Origin: Streptomyces spiramyceticus
GTDB lineage: Bacteria > Actinomycetota > Actinomycetes > Streptomycetales > Streptomycetaceae
Assembly: GCF_028807635.1 (NCBI RefSeq)
Contig: NZ_JARBAX010000002.1
Coordinates: 434,001 to 498,000, forward strand
Direction: 5' to 3'
DNA length: 64,000 bases
Below, one piece after another: positions 9,734-17,225 of this stretch; position 1 is the first letter of the stretch; each line of letters starts with the position of its first letter. The notes beneath the pieces are model-generated. The model ran no database searches. It had not been told where the DNA came from and saw nothing but the letters and a program-made list of their open reading frames with translations. The translations under genes and the position numbers were made by a program.

Positions 9734-10428
9734 CAGCCGTGCAGCCCGCATTCGGTCTTGTTCCGCCCCGCCCAGCGGCCGGCGCGGGCGTCCTCGCCCT
9801 CCGCGACCCTGCGGGTGCAGGGGGCGCAGCCCACAGACGCGTAACCGTCCATCAGCAGCGGGTTCGTGAGGACTCCGTGCTCCGCGACGTACGCCTCCAC
9901 GTCGTCCTGCGTCCAGCGGGCGATCGGCGAAATCTTGACCTTCTGCCGCTTCTCGTCCCAGCCGACGACCGGAGTGTTCGCCCGGGTTGGGGACTCGTCG
10001 CGGCGCAGGCCGGTCGCCCAGGCGCTGTAACCCTTCAGCCCGTCTTCGAGCGGCTTGACCTTGCGCAGGGCGCAGCACAGGTCCGGGTCGCGGTCGTGCA
10101 GCTTCGGCCCGTACTCGGCGTCCTGCTCCTCGACGGACTGCCACGGCAGCAGCGTGATGACATTGACGTCCATGACGGCCTCGACGGCGTCCCGCGTCCC
10201 GATGGTCTCCGGGAAGTGGTAGCCGGTGTCGAGGAAGACGACGTCGACGCCGGGCTTGGCGCGCGAGGCGAGATGGGCGACGACGGCGTCCTCCATGGAG
10301 GACGTCACGCAGAAGCGGTCGCCGAACGTGTCGGCGGCCCACTTCAGGATGTCGAGGGCGGAGGCCTCTTCGAGGTCCCGCCCTGCCTGTTCCGCCAGTG
10401 ACTTGAGATCTTCCTGAACCGTCGTCAT
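9733..10428 (-). CDS. cysH: APS reductase (4Fe-4S type CysH)
   Basis: A 231-aa reductase that converts APS to sulfite. Two cysteine pairs, CCALRK (about 128-129) and GCAPC near the C-terminus, are the ligands of a [4Fe-4S] cluster. They mark the assimilatory APS reductase class rather than the cluster-free PAPS reductase. The C-terminal ECGLHG carries the catalytic cysteine that receives electrons from thioredoxin. The ATG at 10428 follows a GGAGGGG ribosome site, and the gene overlaps the end of the 59-aa ORF by 4 bp. Confidence 0.95.
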   Translation of the reverse strand: MTTVQEDLKSLAEQAGRDLEEASALDILKWAADTFGDRFCVTSSMEDAVVAHLASRAKPGVDVVFLDTGYHFPETIGTRDAVEAVMDVNVITLLPWQSVEEQDAEYGPKLHDRDPDLCCALRKVKPLEDGLKGYSAWATGLRRDESPTRANTPVVGWDEKRQKVKISPIARWTQDDVEAYVAEHGVLTNPLLMDGYASVGCAPCTRRVAEGEDARAGRWAGRNKTECGLHG

Positions 10429-10604
10429 ATCTCGTCCCCTCCACCGTCGTTGCGCTGAACTCCCCGGGACAGCAACCCGAGGAACTTCAACTGGAATGCG
10501 CGGTTGCATGCCGCGCATTCCCAGGCGCCGTGGCCGGTCTCGTTCGGACGCAGGTCCTCGTCGCCGCAGTACGGGCAGTAGAAGGGCGCCGCGCGCTCGC
10601 TCAC
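10425..10604 (-). CDS. 59-aa zinc-ribbon-like protein inside the cys operon
   Basis: A GTG-initiated 59-codon gene that fits exactly between sir and cysH. Its GTG overlaps the sir stop (GTGA), and its TGA overlaps the cysH start. The four cysteines are CPYC at 10 and 13 and CAAC at 30 and 33, a spacing typical of a small zinc ribbon or rubredoxin-like knuckle. The C-terminus is basic/hydrophobic (FQLKFLGLLSRGVQR). I recall a small ORF at this place in other Streptomyces sir-cysH loci but no assigned function. The double overlap argues it is a real, co-translated gene. It may be a metal- or redox-linked accessory of sulfite or APS reduction (inference). Confidence 0.85.
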   Translation of the reverse strand: MSERAAPFYCPYCGDEDLRPNETGHGAWECAACNRAFQLKFLGLLSRGVQRNDGGGDEI

Positions 10605-12298
10605 GAGAGGTCCCCCTCGCTCGCCCGCGCCACCCAGGTCGCGAAGCGCTCGCCGTCCTCGCGCTGCTCCTGGAAGCGGAGCAGTACGCGCTCGACGTAG
10701 TCGGGCAGCTCGGCCGAAGTGACCTTCAGGCCGCGCACCTTGCGGCCGAAACCGGCCTCAAGACCCAGCGCGCCGCCCAGGTGCACCTGGAAGCCCTCGA
10801 CCTGGTTGCCGTGGTCGTCGAGGACCAGCTGGCCCTTGAGACCGATGTCCGCGACCTGGATACGGGCGCAAGCGTTCGGGCAGCCGTTGATGTTGATGGT
10901 GATGGGCTGGTCGAACTCCGGGATGCGCCGCTCCAGCTCGTCGATGAGCGAGGCGCCGCGCGCCTTCGTCTCGACGATCGCGAGCTTGCAGAACTCAATG
11001 CCGGTGCAGGCCATCGTGCCGCGCCGGAACGGCGACGGAGTGACCCGCAGATCCAGCGATTCGAGACCGGCCACCAGCGACTCGACCTGCGCCTCTTCCA
11101 CGTCGAGCACGATCATCTTCTGCTCGGCGGTGGTACGGAGACGGCCCGAGCCGTGCGCGTCGGCCAGCTCGGCGATCTTCGTCAGCGTGGCGCCGTCCAC
11201 GCGGCCGACGCGCGGGGCGAAGCCGACGTAGAAGCGGCCGTCCTTCTGCCTGTGCACACCGAGGTGGTCGCGCCACGTGCCGGTCGGCTGCTCGGGCGCC
11301 GGGCCGTCGACCAGCTTGTACTTGAGGTACTCGTCCTCCAGGATCTGGCGGAACTTCTCCGGACCCCAGTCGGCGACGAGGAACTTCAGGCGGGCGCGGG
11401 TGCGCAGACGGCGGTAGCCGTAGTCGCGGAAGATGCCGATGACGCCGCCGTACACGTCCGGGACCTCGTCGAGAGGCACCCAGGCGCCGAGCCGCACACC
11501 GAGCTTGGGGTTGGTGGAGAGCCCGCCGCCGACCCACAGGTCGAAGCCGGGCCCGTGCTCGGGGTGGTTGACGCCCACGAAGGCGATGTCGTTGATCTCG
11601 TGCGCGACGTCGAGCTGCGGGGAGCCGGAGACCGCGGACTTGAACTTGCGGGGCAGGTTGGAGAAGTCCGGGTTGCCGATGAAGCGGCGCTGGATCTCGT
11701 CGATGGCGGGGGAGCCGTCGATGATCTCGTTCTCGGCGATGCCCGCGACGGGGGAGCCGAGGATCACGCGGGGCGTGTCACCACAGGCCTCGGTCGTCGA
11801 GAGGCCGACCTCTTCGAGCCGCCGCCAGATCTCCGGTACGTCCTCGATCCGGATCCAGTGGTACTGAACGTTCTGCCGGTCCGTGAGGTCGGCGGTCCCG
11901 CGCGCGAACTCCTGCGAGATCTCACCGATGACCCGCAGCTGCTCGGTCGTCAGCCGGCCGCCGTCGATGCGCACCCGGAGCATGAAGAACTCGTCGTCCA
12001 GCTCCTCCGGCTCCAGGATCGCCGTCTTGCCGCCGTCGATCCCGGGCTTGCGCTGGGTGTACAGACCCCACCAGCGCATGCGTCCGCGCAGGTCGTTGGG
12101 GTCGATGGAGTCGAATCCCCGCTTGGAGTAGATCGTCTCAATGCGTGTCCGCACATTGAGACCGTCGTCGTCCTTCTTGAACTGCTCATTGCCGTTGAGG
12201 GGGGTGAAATGACCTACGGCCCACTGACCCTCGCCACGGTGGCGTCCGGCCTTGCGGCGGGGCGTGACTGCAGCGGGCTTTTCCGGCGTGGCGGCCAT
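10601..12298 (-). CDS. sir: Ferredoxin-dependent sulfite reductase
   Basis: A 565-aa sulfite reductase that converts sulfite to sulfide with electrons from ferredoxin. The siroheme and [4Fe-4S] cysteines are Cys431, Cys437, Cys473 and Cys477 (CTGIEFC and CPNAC). Tyr80 (in RWWGLYTQR) and the Cys of TTEACGDTPR match the Tyr-Cys crosslink pair known in the mycobacterial SirA/NirA enzyme, which favours sulfite over nitrite. It is the first enzyme gene of the operon. A leader peptide ORF lies 193 bp upstream. Confidence 0.93.
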   Translation of the reverse strand: MAATPEKPAAVTPRRKAGRHRGEGQWAVGHFTPLNGNEQFKKDDDGLNVRTRIETIYSKRGFDSIDPNDLRGRMRWWGLYTQRKPGIDGGKTAILEPEELDDEFFMLRVRIDGGRLTTEQLRVIGEISQEFARGTADLTDRQNVQYHWIRIEDVPEIWRRLEEVGLSTTEACGDTPRVILGSPVAGIAENEIIDGSPAIDEIQRRFIGNPDFSNLPRKFKSAVSGSPQLDVAHEINDIAFVGVNHPEHGPGFDLWVGGGLSTNPKLGVRLGAWVPLDEVPDVYGGVIGIFRDYGYRRLRTRARLKFLVADWGPEKFRQILEDEYLKYKLVDGPAPEQPTGTWRDHLGVHRQKDGRFYVGFAPRVGRVDGATLTKIAELADAHGSGRLRTTAEQKMIVLDVEEAQVESLVAGLESLDLRVTPSPFRRGTMACTGIEFCKLAIVETKARGASLIDELERRIPEFDQPITININGCPNACARIQVADIGLKGQLVLDDHGNQVEGFQVHLGGALGLEAGFGRKVRGLKVTSAELPDYVERVLLRFQEQREDGERFATWVARASEGDLS

Positions 12299-12491
12299 GG
12301 TGGTTTGTCCTTCTCTGGCGGCTCAAGGTGTGGCGGGTCGCGCCGACGGTACCCCTGTGACCTGCGGGAAGGCGGTCGGACACGGCAGAGCGGAATGCTC
12401 CGCCGGGCGGGCGGAGATCACATGCGTATCGGGGTGGCCGGCTCGTCCGCGACGGCGGGGACGGCTGAAACTATTCGGTGTTGCTGTGCTG

Positions 12492-12575
12492 TCAGCCCAC
12501 CGGACAGATGGCGCTGGACATGCGGCCGAGGTCGACGTGCCGCCGACTCACCAAGGCAACTCCAGCTGAAGACAT
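12492..12575 (-). CDS. 27-aa cysteine-containing leader peptide upstream of sir
   Basis: A short ATG-initiated ORF of 28 codons. Its C-terminal half reads LVSRRHVDLGRMSSAICPVG, closely matching the 'putative leader peptide' consensus (VSRRHVDLGRMSSAIC) that I recall upstream of sulfur genes in Streptomyces. The single Cys codon (TGT) lies four codons before the stop. The gap of 193 bp to sir leaves room for an attenuator. In mycobacteria, Cys-rich upstream ORFs make sulfur genes respond to cysteine supply; the same logic here is inference. It is too short for most gene finders. Confidence 0.8.
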   Translation of the reverse strand: MSSAGVALVSRRHVDLGRMSSAICPVG

Positions 12576-12698
12576 GACGGAAGCGTGTCACGGGGATCTC
12601 GGGGCAGTCCACCAGTGCCCACAATGTGGACAAGACTGTCCCGGATCGCGAGACAGTGTGTCGCCGGTCACTTTCCGGCCGCTTTCCCGGCCACTGGC

Positions 12699-13268
12699 TC
12701 AGGCGTGTGCTCCCGGCCACGGACCCGGGGTGACCGTGTCCGCCTCATGCGCCGTTTTCGTGGCGAAAAGCCGGAATCCACGGCGCAGATAGTTGTCCAT
12801 CGCGTGCGGCCCGTCCTTGCTGCACGTGTGCAGCCATACGCGCTTCGTGTCCGGCCGCTCGGGCCACCGCTCCGCGAGGTCCCAGGCCCGTGCGACACCG
12901 TAAGAGAGAAGATGGCCGCCGATGCGGCGCCCCCTGAAGGCCGGTATCAGCCCGAAGTACATGATCTCGACGACACCGTCGTCCTGCGGGTCCAGCTCGA
13001 CGTACCCGGCCGGAGTGCCGTTCTCGTACGCGACCCAGGTCTCGACGCCGGGCCGGGCCAGCGCCACCTGCCACTGCTCGTACGTCATCGCGAGCCGGTC
13101 GGTCCAGCCGATGTCGCCGCCCACCGCTGTGTAGAGGAAGCGGCTGAACTCGGGGGAGGGGATCTCGGCCCGGACGATCCGGACATCTCCCGTCGGCTCG
13201 GCGGCCGGGCTCAGGTCTGCCGGCGAGGTCTGTTCCAGGGACCACGTGGTCACAGCGACGGTGCTCAT
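12699..13268 (-). CDS. GNAT family N-acetyltransferase
   Basis: A 189-aa acetyltransferase. The GNAT core covers about residues 30-180: beta4 VEIMYFGLIPAFRGRRIGGH carries the acetyl-CoA pyrophosphate loop (RGRRIGG), followed by the alpha3 helix and a final strand. The substrate is unknown. The ATG at 13268 (MSTVAVTTW) was preferred to a longer frame because the added N-terminus is outside the fold. It lies upstream of the sulfur leader on the same strand, but the 123-bp gap and the leader's own promoter make it a separate unit. Confidence 0.87.
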   Translation of the reverse strand: MSTVAVTTWSLEQTSPADLSPAAEPTGDVRIVRAEIPSPEFSRFLYTAVGGDIGWTDRLAMTYEQWQVALARPGVETWVAYENGTPAGYVELDPQDDGVVEIMYFGLIPAFRGRRIGGHLLSYGVARAWDLAERWPERPDTKRVWLHTCSKDGPHAMDNYLRRGFRLFATKTAHEADTVTPGPWPGAHA

Positions 13269-13379
13269 GCGGCCCAGGGAACCATGTGCCCGGCCTATGG
13301 CCAAAGCCGGGGCGGCACGGGATGATCACGCGACGCGAGCGGCGGGCTGTCCGGCAAGTGGGCATACGTGAGATCGGAC

Positions 13380-13778
13380 ACCGGTGCCTCCGCGAAGATC
13401 GCGGAAGCGGGCTCGTACGACCGCAACGACGACCAGTTCGAGCAGGTCATGGCGTACTTCTGGGTCAACGAGTCGCAGGAGTACCTCCAGGGCCTCGGCT
13501 TCGGCAGCGAGCTGCCCGGAGCGAATGACCGCGCCCAGCCGGTCCGTATCAACCAGTGGGGCGCCGACAACTCCTTCTTCACCGACAAGAAGGCCGAGAT
13601 CCTTCCCCAAGCTCTCAACTTCCTTCGAGCAGGGGAGACCCCACTGGCAACGGCGGCGTAGACGACGCCGAGGACGCCGAAGTGGTCATGCACGAGTACG
13701 GGCACGCCGTGCACCACGCCCAGGTGCCGGGCTTCGGAACCTCGGTGGAGGCCGGGTCGATCGGCGAGGCATGGTCGG
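13380..13778 (+). pseudogene. Fragment of an M36 (fungalysin-like) metallopeptidase, interrupted by a 41-bp repeat
   Basis: The first part (13380-13600) reads DDQFEQVMAYFWVNESQEYL and INQWGADNSFFTDKKAEI, the conserved segment just before the active site of M36 peptidases. The second part (13643-13775) continues in another frame with GGVDDAEDAEVVMHEYGHAV, which contains the zinc motif HEYGH, then PGFGTSVEAGSIGEA. Between them lies a 41-bp hairpin repeat that shifts the frame. There is no signal peptide, propeptide or C-terminal half, and the fragment breaks off at about 13778 against an antisense regulator fragment. It is a dead gene remnant. Confidence 0.85.
13602..13642 (+). repeat. Short hairpin repeat (copy 1), inside the M36 pseudogene
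   Basis: This 41-bp sequence begins CTTCCCCAAGCTCTCAACTT and ends GAGCAGGGGAGACCCC. It is nearly identical to 25165-25205 and related to 35426-35467. The arms CCCC..GCTC and GAGC..GGGG pair into a stem. Here it splits the coding sequence of a metalloprotease between EI and GNGGVDDAE. Confidence 0.85.
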
Positions 13779-13780
13779 TG

Positions 13781-13948
13781 ATCGTCATTCGCGGCGAAGA
13801 CCGCCGTCGGGGGAGTGGGGAGGGCGAGCAGGCGGCGTACGGCCAGCCCCGCCGCGTACGGATCGTGCGTCGCGACGACGAGGGCGGGGTCGTACGGCAG
13901 GGCCGCCTCCGCGAGTGCCGCCCGGTGGCCCCGCAGCCGCATCTTGCG
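13781..13948 (-). pseudogene. Fragment of a LacI-type transcriptional regulator
   Basis: About 56 codons on the minus strand read RGHRAALAEAALPYDPALVV then AAGLAVRRLLALPTPPTAVF and AANDD. This is the ligand-binding core typical of actinobacterial LacI/GalR regulators, where AANDD begins the segment usually followed by alpha-helical residues. No DNA-binding domain lies upstream and the frame leaves the family immediately after AANDD, where it meets the end of the M36 fragment. It is a remnant without function. Confidence 0.75.
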
Positions 13949-14006
13949 GGTGTAGGTGTAGAGGATGGCGCCGCAGGCAGCCCGCTCGAAGCGGTCGGCG
14001 TTGGCG

Positions 14007-15323
14007 CTAGCCCGGGCCCGCGTCCCCGCTTCGTCGCGCACGCGTGATCGCCGGTGCCGTCGAGTGCGGCAGCAGGTACGCCGGGTGCGCCGGGCGGATC
14101 ACCTCCACCTCCACCTCGTCCACGAAGCGGTACGGGCGATGCGCCAGCACCTCCGCCAAGTGGCGCCGCAGCCGCGACATTTCCGCCCGTACCGTCACGG
14201 TCCGGGTCGGATCGCCGAACAGGTCGGACGCCAGCTGGGCCGCGCTGCGCCCCTCCCGGTGCACGCTCAGCAGGTACAGCAACTCGGCGTGCCGTGGGCT
14301 CAGTTCATGCGTCCACGGCCCCGCCGCACCACCCGCACCCGAGACCGTCACCGACGACCGGCTCCGGTTGCTCAGGTCCAGTACGACCCGACTCGCCGCA
14401 CCCGCCTCCGAGCCCCGCTCCTCCACCCGCACCAGCCAGCCGCCCGGCAGCGGCTCCACCGCGCACATCCCCAGCGACGGCAGCCATCTCCGCCCCGCCC
14501 GGAACGACTTCGGCAGCGGCAGCCGCCCGACCGGCGGCATCCCGGTCACCGCGGCGAGCCAGCCGTGCGAGTCCACCACCAGCGCCCGGCCGCCCACCCG
14601 GCACAGGACCGGCGCCGCCACGGAGCGCAGCTGCTCGACCGTGGCGAGGTGGCGCCGGCGCAGCTCGGCCTCGGCCAGCTTGGCCACGGAGTCGACCAGG
14701 GCCAGCGTGGCCGGGTGGAAAGTGGAGTCGACGCCGCTGACATCTATGACGCCGAGCAGCCGCCCGTCCCGCGGATCGTGCACGGGCGCGGCGGCGCAGG
14801 TCCAGTTGTGGAGCGTACGTACGAAATGCTCGGCCGAGTGCACCCGGACGGGCCGGCGCACCTCCAGCGCCGTACCGATCGCGTTCGTGCCCGTCGTGTC
14901 CTCGCTCCACGCGGCGCCCTCTTCGAGACAGATTGACCCGGCCTTGCGCATCACTGCCCGGTCGCCGTCGCGCCACAGCACGCGTCCCTCGTCGTCGGTC
15001 ACCACCATCATCTGCTGGGACGCCTGCACGACCGCGACCAGCCCCTGGCTGAGCGAGGGCAGCACCTCGCCCAGCGCGGTGGATCTGCGCCGGTGTTCCA
15101 GCTCGCCGGCCGGCAGCAGGTCGCTGCTGGTGCTCCGGTCGGGGTCGACTCCGATGCGCAGCATGCGCTGCCAGGACGCGTCGATCACGGGGCGCGGCGC
15201 GACGGGCGCCGGATCGCCGGAGAGGGCGGCGGCCCGCATTCCGTGGAGCCTGCGGGCGGTCTCCGCGGTGTGCCGGGAGTTGAGCCGGGCCAGGCCGTGC
15301 GGGTCGAGTGGGTCGGTCTTCAC
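14007..15323 (-). CDS. GAF domain transcriptional regulator (AcoR-like N-terminus)
   Basis: A 438-aa cytoplasmic regulator. Residues about 85-235 form a GAF sensor domain with the AcoR-type block AWSEDTTGTNAIGTALEVRR and HNWTCAAAPVHDPRDG. There is no AAA+ sigma-54 activation domain. Instead the C-terminus (about 330-400, LSPRHAELLYLLSVH and AEMSRLRRHLAEVL) looks like a winged-helix DNA-binding domain, the usual arrangement for these proteins in Streptomyces. It could respond to a small metabolite. The neighbouring acyl-CoA dehydrogenase gene is on the same strand and reads toward it, leaving 250 bp that include an inverted repeat upstream of this gene. Confidence 0.85.
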   Translation of the reverse strand: MKTDPLDPHGLARLNSRHTAETARRLHGMRAAALSGDPAPVAPRPVIDASWQRMLRIGVDPDRSTSSDLLPAGELEHRRRSTALGEVLPSLSQGLVAVVQASQQMMVVTDDEGRVLWRDGDRAVMRKAGSICLEEGAAWSEDTTGTNAIGTALEVRRPVRVHSAEHFVRTLHNWTCAAAPVHDPRDGRLLGVIDVSGVDSTFHPATLALVDSVAKLAEAELRRRHLATVEQLRSVAAPVLCRVGGRALVVDSHGWLAAVTGMPPVGRLPLPKSFRAGRRWLPSLGMCAVEPLPGGWLVRVEERGSEAGAASRVVLDLSNRSRSSVTVSGAGGAAGPWTHELSPRHAELLYLLSVHREGRSAAQLASDLFGDPTRTVTVRAEMSRLRRHLAEVLAHRPYRFVDEVEVEVIRPAHPAYLLPHSTAPAITRARRSGDAGPG

Positions 15324-15449
15324 TGGGATTACCCCGTCACTGCTGTGAGGTCACGAGGGCACAAGGTCCCTGGGTCACCCGTATGCGAGGTGGTTGTTCC
15401 CTATCGTGCCCCTCCGTCGGCGTGCCCGCCCGCCAGTCCGCACAAACAG

Positions 15450-15463
15450 TGCAACCGTTTGCA
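15450..15463. promoter_or_regulatory. Possible operator upstream of the GAF regulator gene
   Basis: TGCAACCGTTTGCA is a TGCAA-N4-TTGCA inverted repeat 127 bp upstream of the GAF regulator start. It is the only clear dyad I see in the 250-bp gap. Autoregulation is a guess. Confidence 0.3.
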
Positions 15464-15573
15464 ACTCTCGTGCCGGGGCCCCGACTTGTACGAGGGTGGA
15501 TGTGTCAGTCGGGGTGGTGCCGTGTCGGCGCAGCACCACCCCGGCGACACCCGGCTCCATGGGCCGGGACCCG

Positions 15574-17208
15574 TCAGACGACCGCCCGCGCCCGCTCCAC
15601 GACCGATGCGAGATCGAGGCTGTGCGGCAGCGTGCCGAAGGCCGCGCCCCAGTCCCCGCCGAGCCGCGACGCGCAGAACGCGTCCGCGACCTCCGGCGGC
15701 GCCCACCGCACCAGCAGCGAGCCCTGCAGCACGAGCGCCATCCGCTCGACGAGCCTGCGCGCACGCCCCTCCATGCCCTCAAGATCGGCGAGCTCGGTCA
15801 GCAGGCCCTTGATCGCCCCGTCGAGCCGGTGATCGGCGCCGCGCGCCTGCCCGATCTCGGTGAGGAAGGCATTGAGCGCCTGCGGTTCGCGCTGCAGCGC
15901 CCGCAGGACATCCAGCGCCTGTACGTTCCCCGAGCCCTCCCAGATCGAGTTCAGCGGCGACTCGCGCAGCAGCCGCGGCATCCCCGACTCCTCGACGTAC
16001 CCATTGCCGCCCAGGCACTCCAGCGCCTCGGCGGTGACCGGCGTACACCGCTTCGTCACCCAGTACTTCGCGGCAGGCACCGCGAGCCGCAGGAACGCCC
16101 GGTCCTGTTCGGTGTCGCTGTCGTACGCCGCCGCGAGCCGCATCGCCAGCGTCGTCGCAGCCTCCGACTCCAGCGCCAGATCGGCCAGTACGTTGCGCAT
16201 CAGCGGCTTGTCGATCAGCTTGCCGCCGAACGCGCTGCGGTACGCCGCATGGTGCGTGGCCTGCGCCACCGCCTGGCGCATCAGCGCAGCCGAGCCGACC
16301 ACGCAGTCCAGCCGGGTCGCGGCCACCATCTCGATGATGGTGCGCACGCCGCGCCCCTCCTCACCGACCAGCCGTGCCCACGTCCCGTCGAACTCGACCT
16401 CGCTCGACGCGTTGGACCTGTTGCCCAGCTTGTCCTTGAGGCGCTGGATCCGGAATACATTGCGCGTCCCGTCGGCCATTACCCGCGGCACCAGGAAGCA
16501 GCTCAGGCCGCCCGGGGCCTGCGCCAGGACCAGGAATCCGTCGCACATCGGTGCCGAACAGAACCACTTGTGCCCGGTGAGCAGATACTCACCCTCGCCC
16601 GCCAGCGGCTCCGCGCTCGTCGTATTGGCCCTGACGTCGCTGCCGCCCTGCTTCTCCGTCATGCCCATCCCGAAGAGCGCCCCCGCCTTGAGCGACGGGA
16701 TTTTCAGCTCCTCCTCGTACACGTGAGAGGTGAGCCGGGGCTCCCACTCGGCGGCCAGTTCGGGGTTCGCACGCAGGGCGGGCACCGCTGCGTGCGTCAT
16801 GGACAGCGGGCAGCCGTGCCCCGCCTCGGCCTGCGTCCACACGAGGAACCCGGCCGCGCGGCGGACGTGCCCGTCGGGGCGGCCCCAGGCGTCCGTCAGG
16901 CCTGCCGAGACGGCGTGTCCGAGGAGCCGGTGCCAGGCCGGATGGAACTCGACCTCGTCGATTCGGTTGCCGTAGCGGTCGTGCGTCCGCAGTTTTGGCG
17001 GGTTCTCATTGGCTTGGACTCCCCATTCCTGTGCCTGGACGGACCCGGCGGTGCGGCCGAGCGCCGCCAGTTCCTCCCGTACGTCTGCGAGGAGTCCGGG
17101 GGCGACGTGCCGCTCCACGCCCTCGCTCAGGGCCCGGTCGGCGGTGAAGACGTCGTACCCCACCAGGGGCGGAGCCTGATTGGTCACTGTGTGTGTCGTG
17201 GCTGCCAT
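15574..17208 (-). CDS. AidB-like acyl-CoA dehydrogenase
   Basis: A 544-aa flavoprotein of the DNA alkylation response AidB family, close to the E. coli AidB length (about 541). The FAD-binding segment GMGMTEKQGGSDVRANTTSA is near residue 190. The long N-terminal arm is of AidB type (PPLVGYDVFTADRAL). ECLGGNGYVEESG is the typical C-terminal motif. Real AidB protects DNA and has weak dehydrogenase activity; whether this one acts on DNA or on a CoA ester cannot be told. The ATG at 17208 was chosen over an earlier frame start. Its promoter overlaps that of the divergent YhjD/BrkB gene (17 bp between start codons). Confidence 0.9.
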   Translation of the reverse strand: MAATTHTVTNQAPPLVGYDVFTADRALSEGVERHVAPGLLADVREELAALGRTAGSVQAQEWGVQANENPPKLRTHDRYGNRIDEVEFHPAWHRLLGHAVSAGLTDAWGRPDGHVRRAAGFLVWTQAEAGHGCPLSMTHAAVPALRANPELAAEWEPRLTSHVYEEELKIPSLKAGALFGMGMTEKQGGSDVRANTTSAEPLAGEGEYLLTGHKWFCSAPMCDGFLVLAQAPGGLSCFLVPRVMADGTRNVFRIQRLKDKLGNRSNASSEVEFDGTWARLVGEEGRGVRTIIEMVAATRLDCVVGSAALMRQAVAQATHHAAYRSAFGGKLIDKPLMRNVLADLALESEAATTLAMRLAAAYDSDTEQDRAFLRLAVPAAKYWVTKRCTPVTAEALECLGGNGYVEESGMPRLLRESPLNSIWEGSGNVQALDVLRALQREPQALNAFLTEIGQARGADHRLDGAIKGLLTELADLEGMEGRARRLVERMALVLQGSLLVRWAPPEVADAFCASRLGGDWGAAFGTLPHSLDLASVVERARAVV

Positions 17209-17225
17209 GCCGCTACGGTAAGGAG

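Noticed and set aside
10496..12577. Long plus-strand open frame of nearly 700 codons across the sir gene
   Set aside because: It is antisense to sir and has the Arg/Leu/Val composition of a shadow frame in high-GC DNA; sir shows conserved catalytic cysteines.
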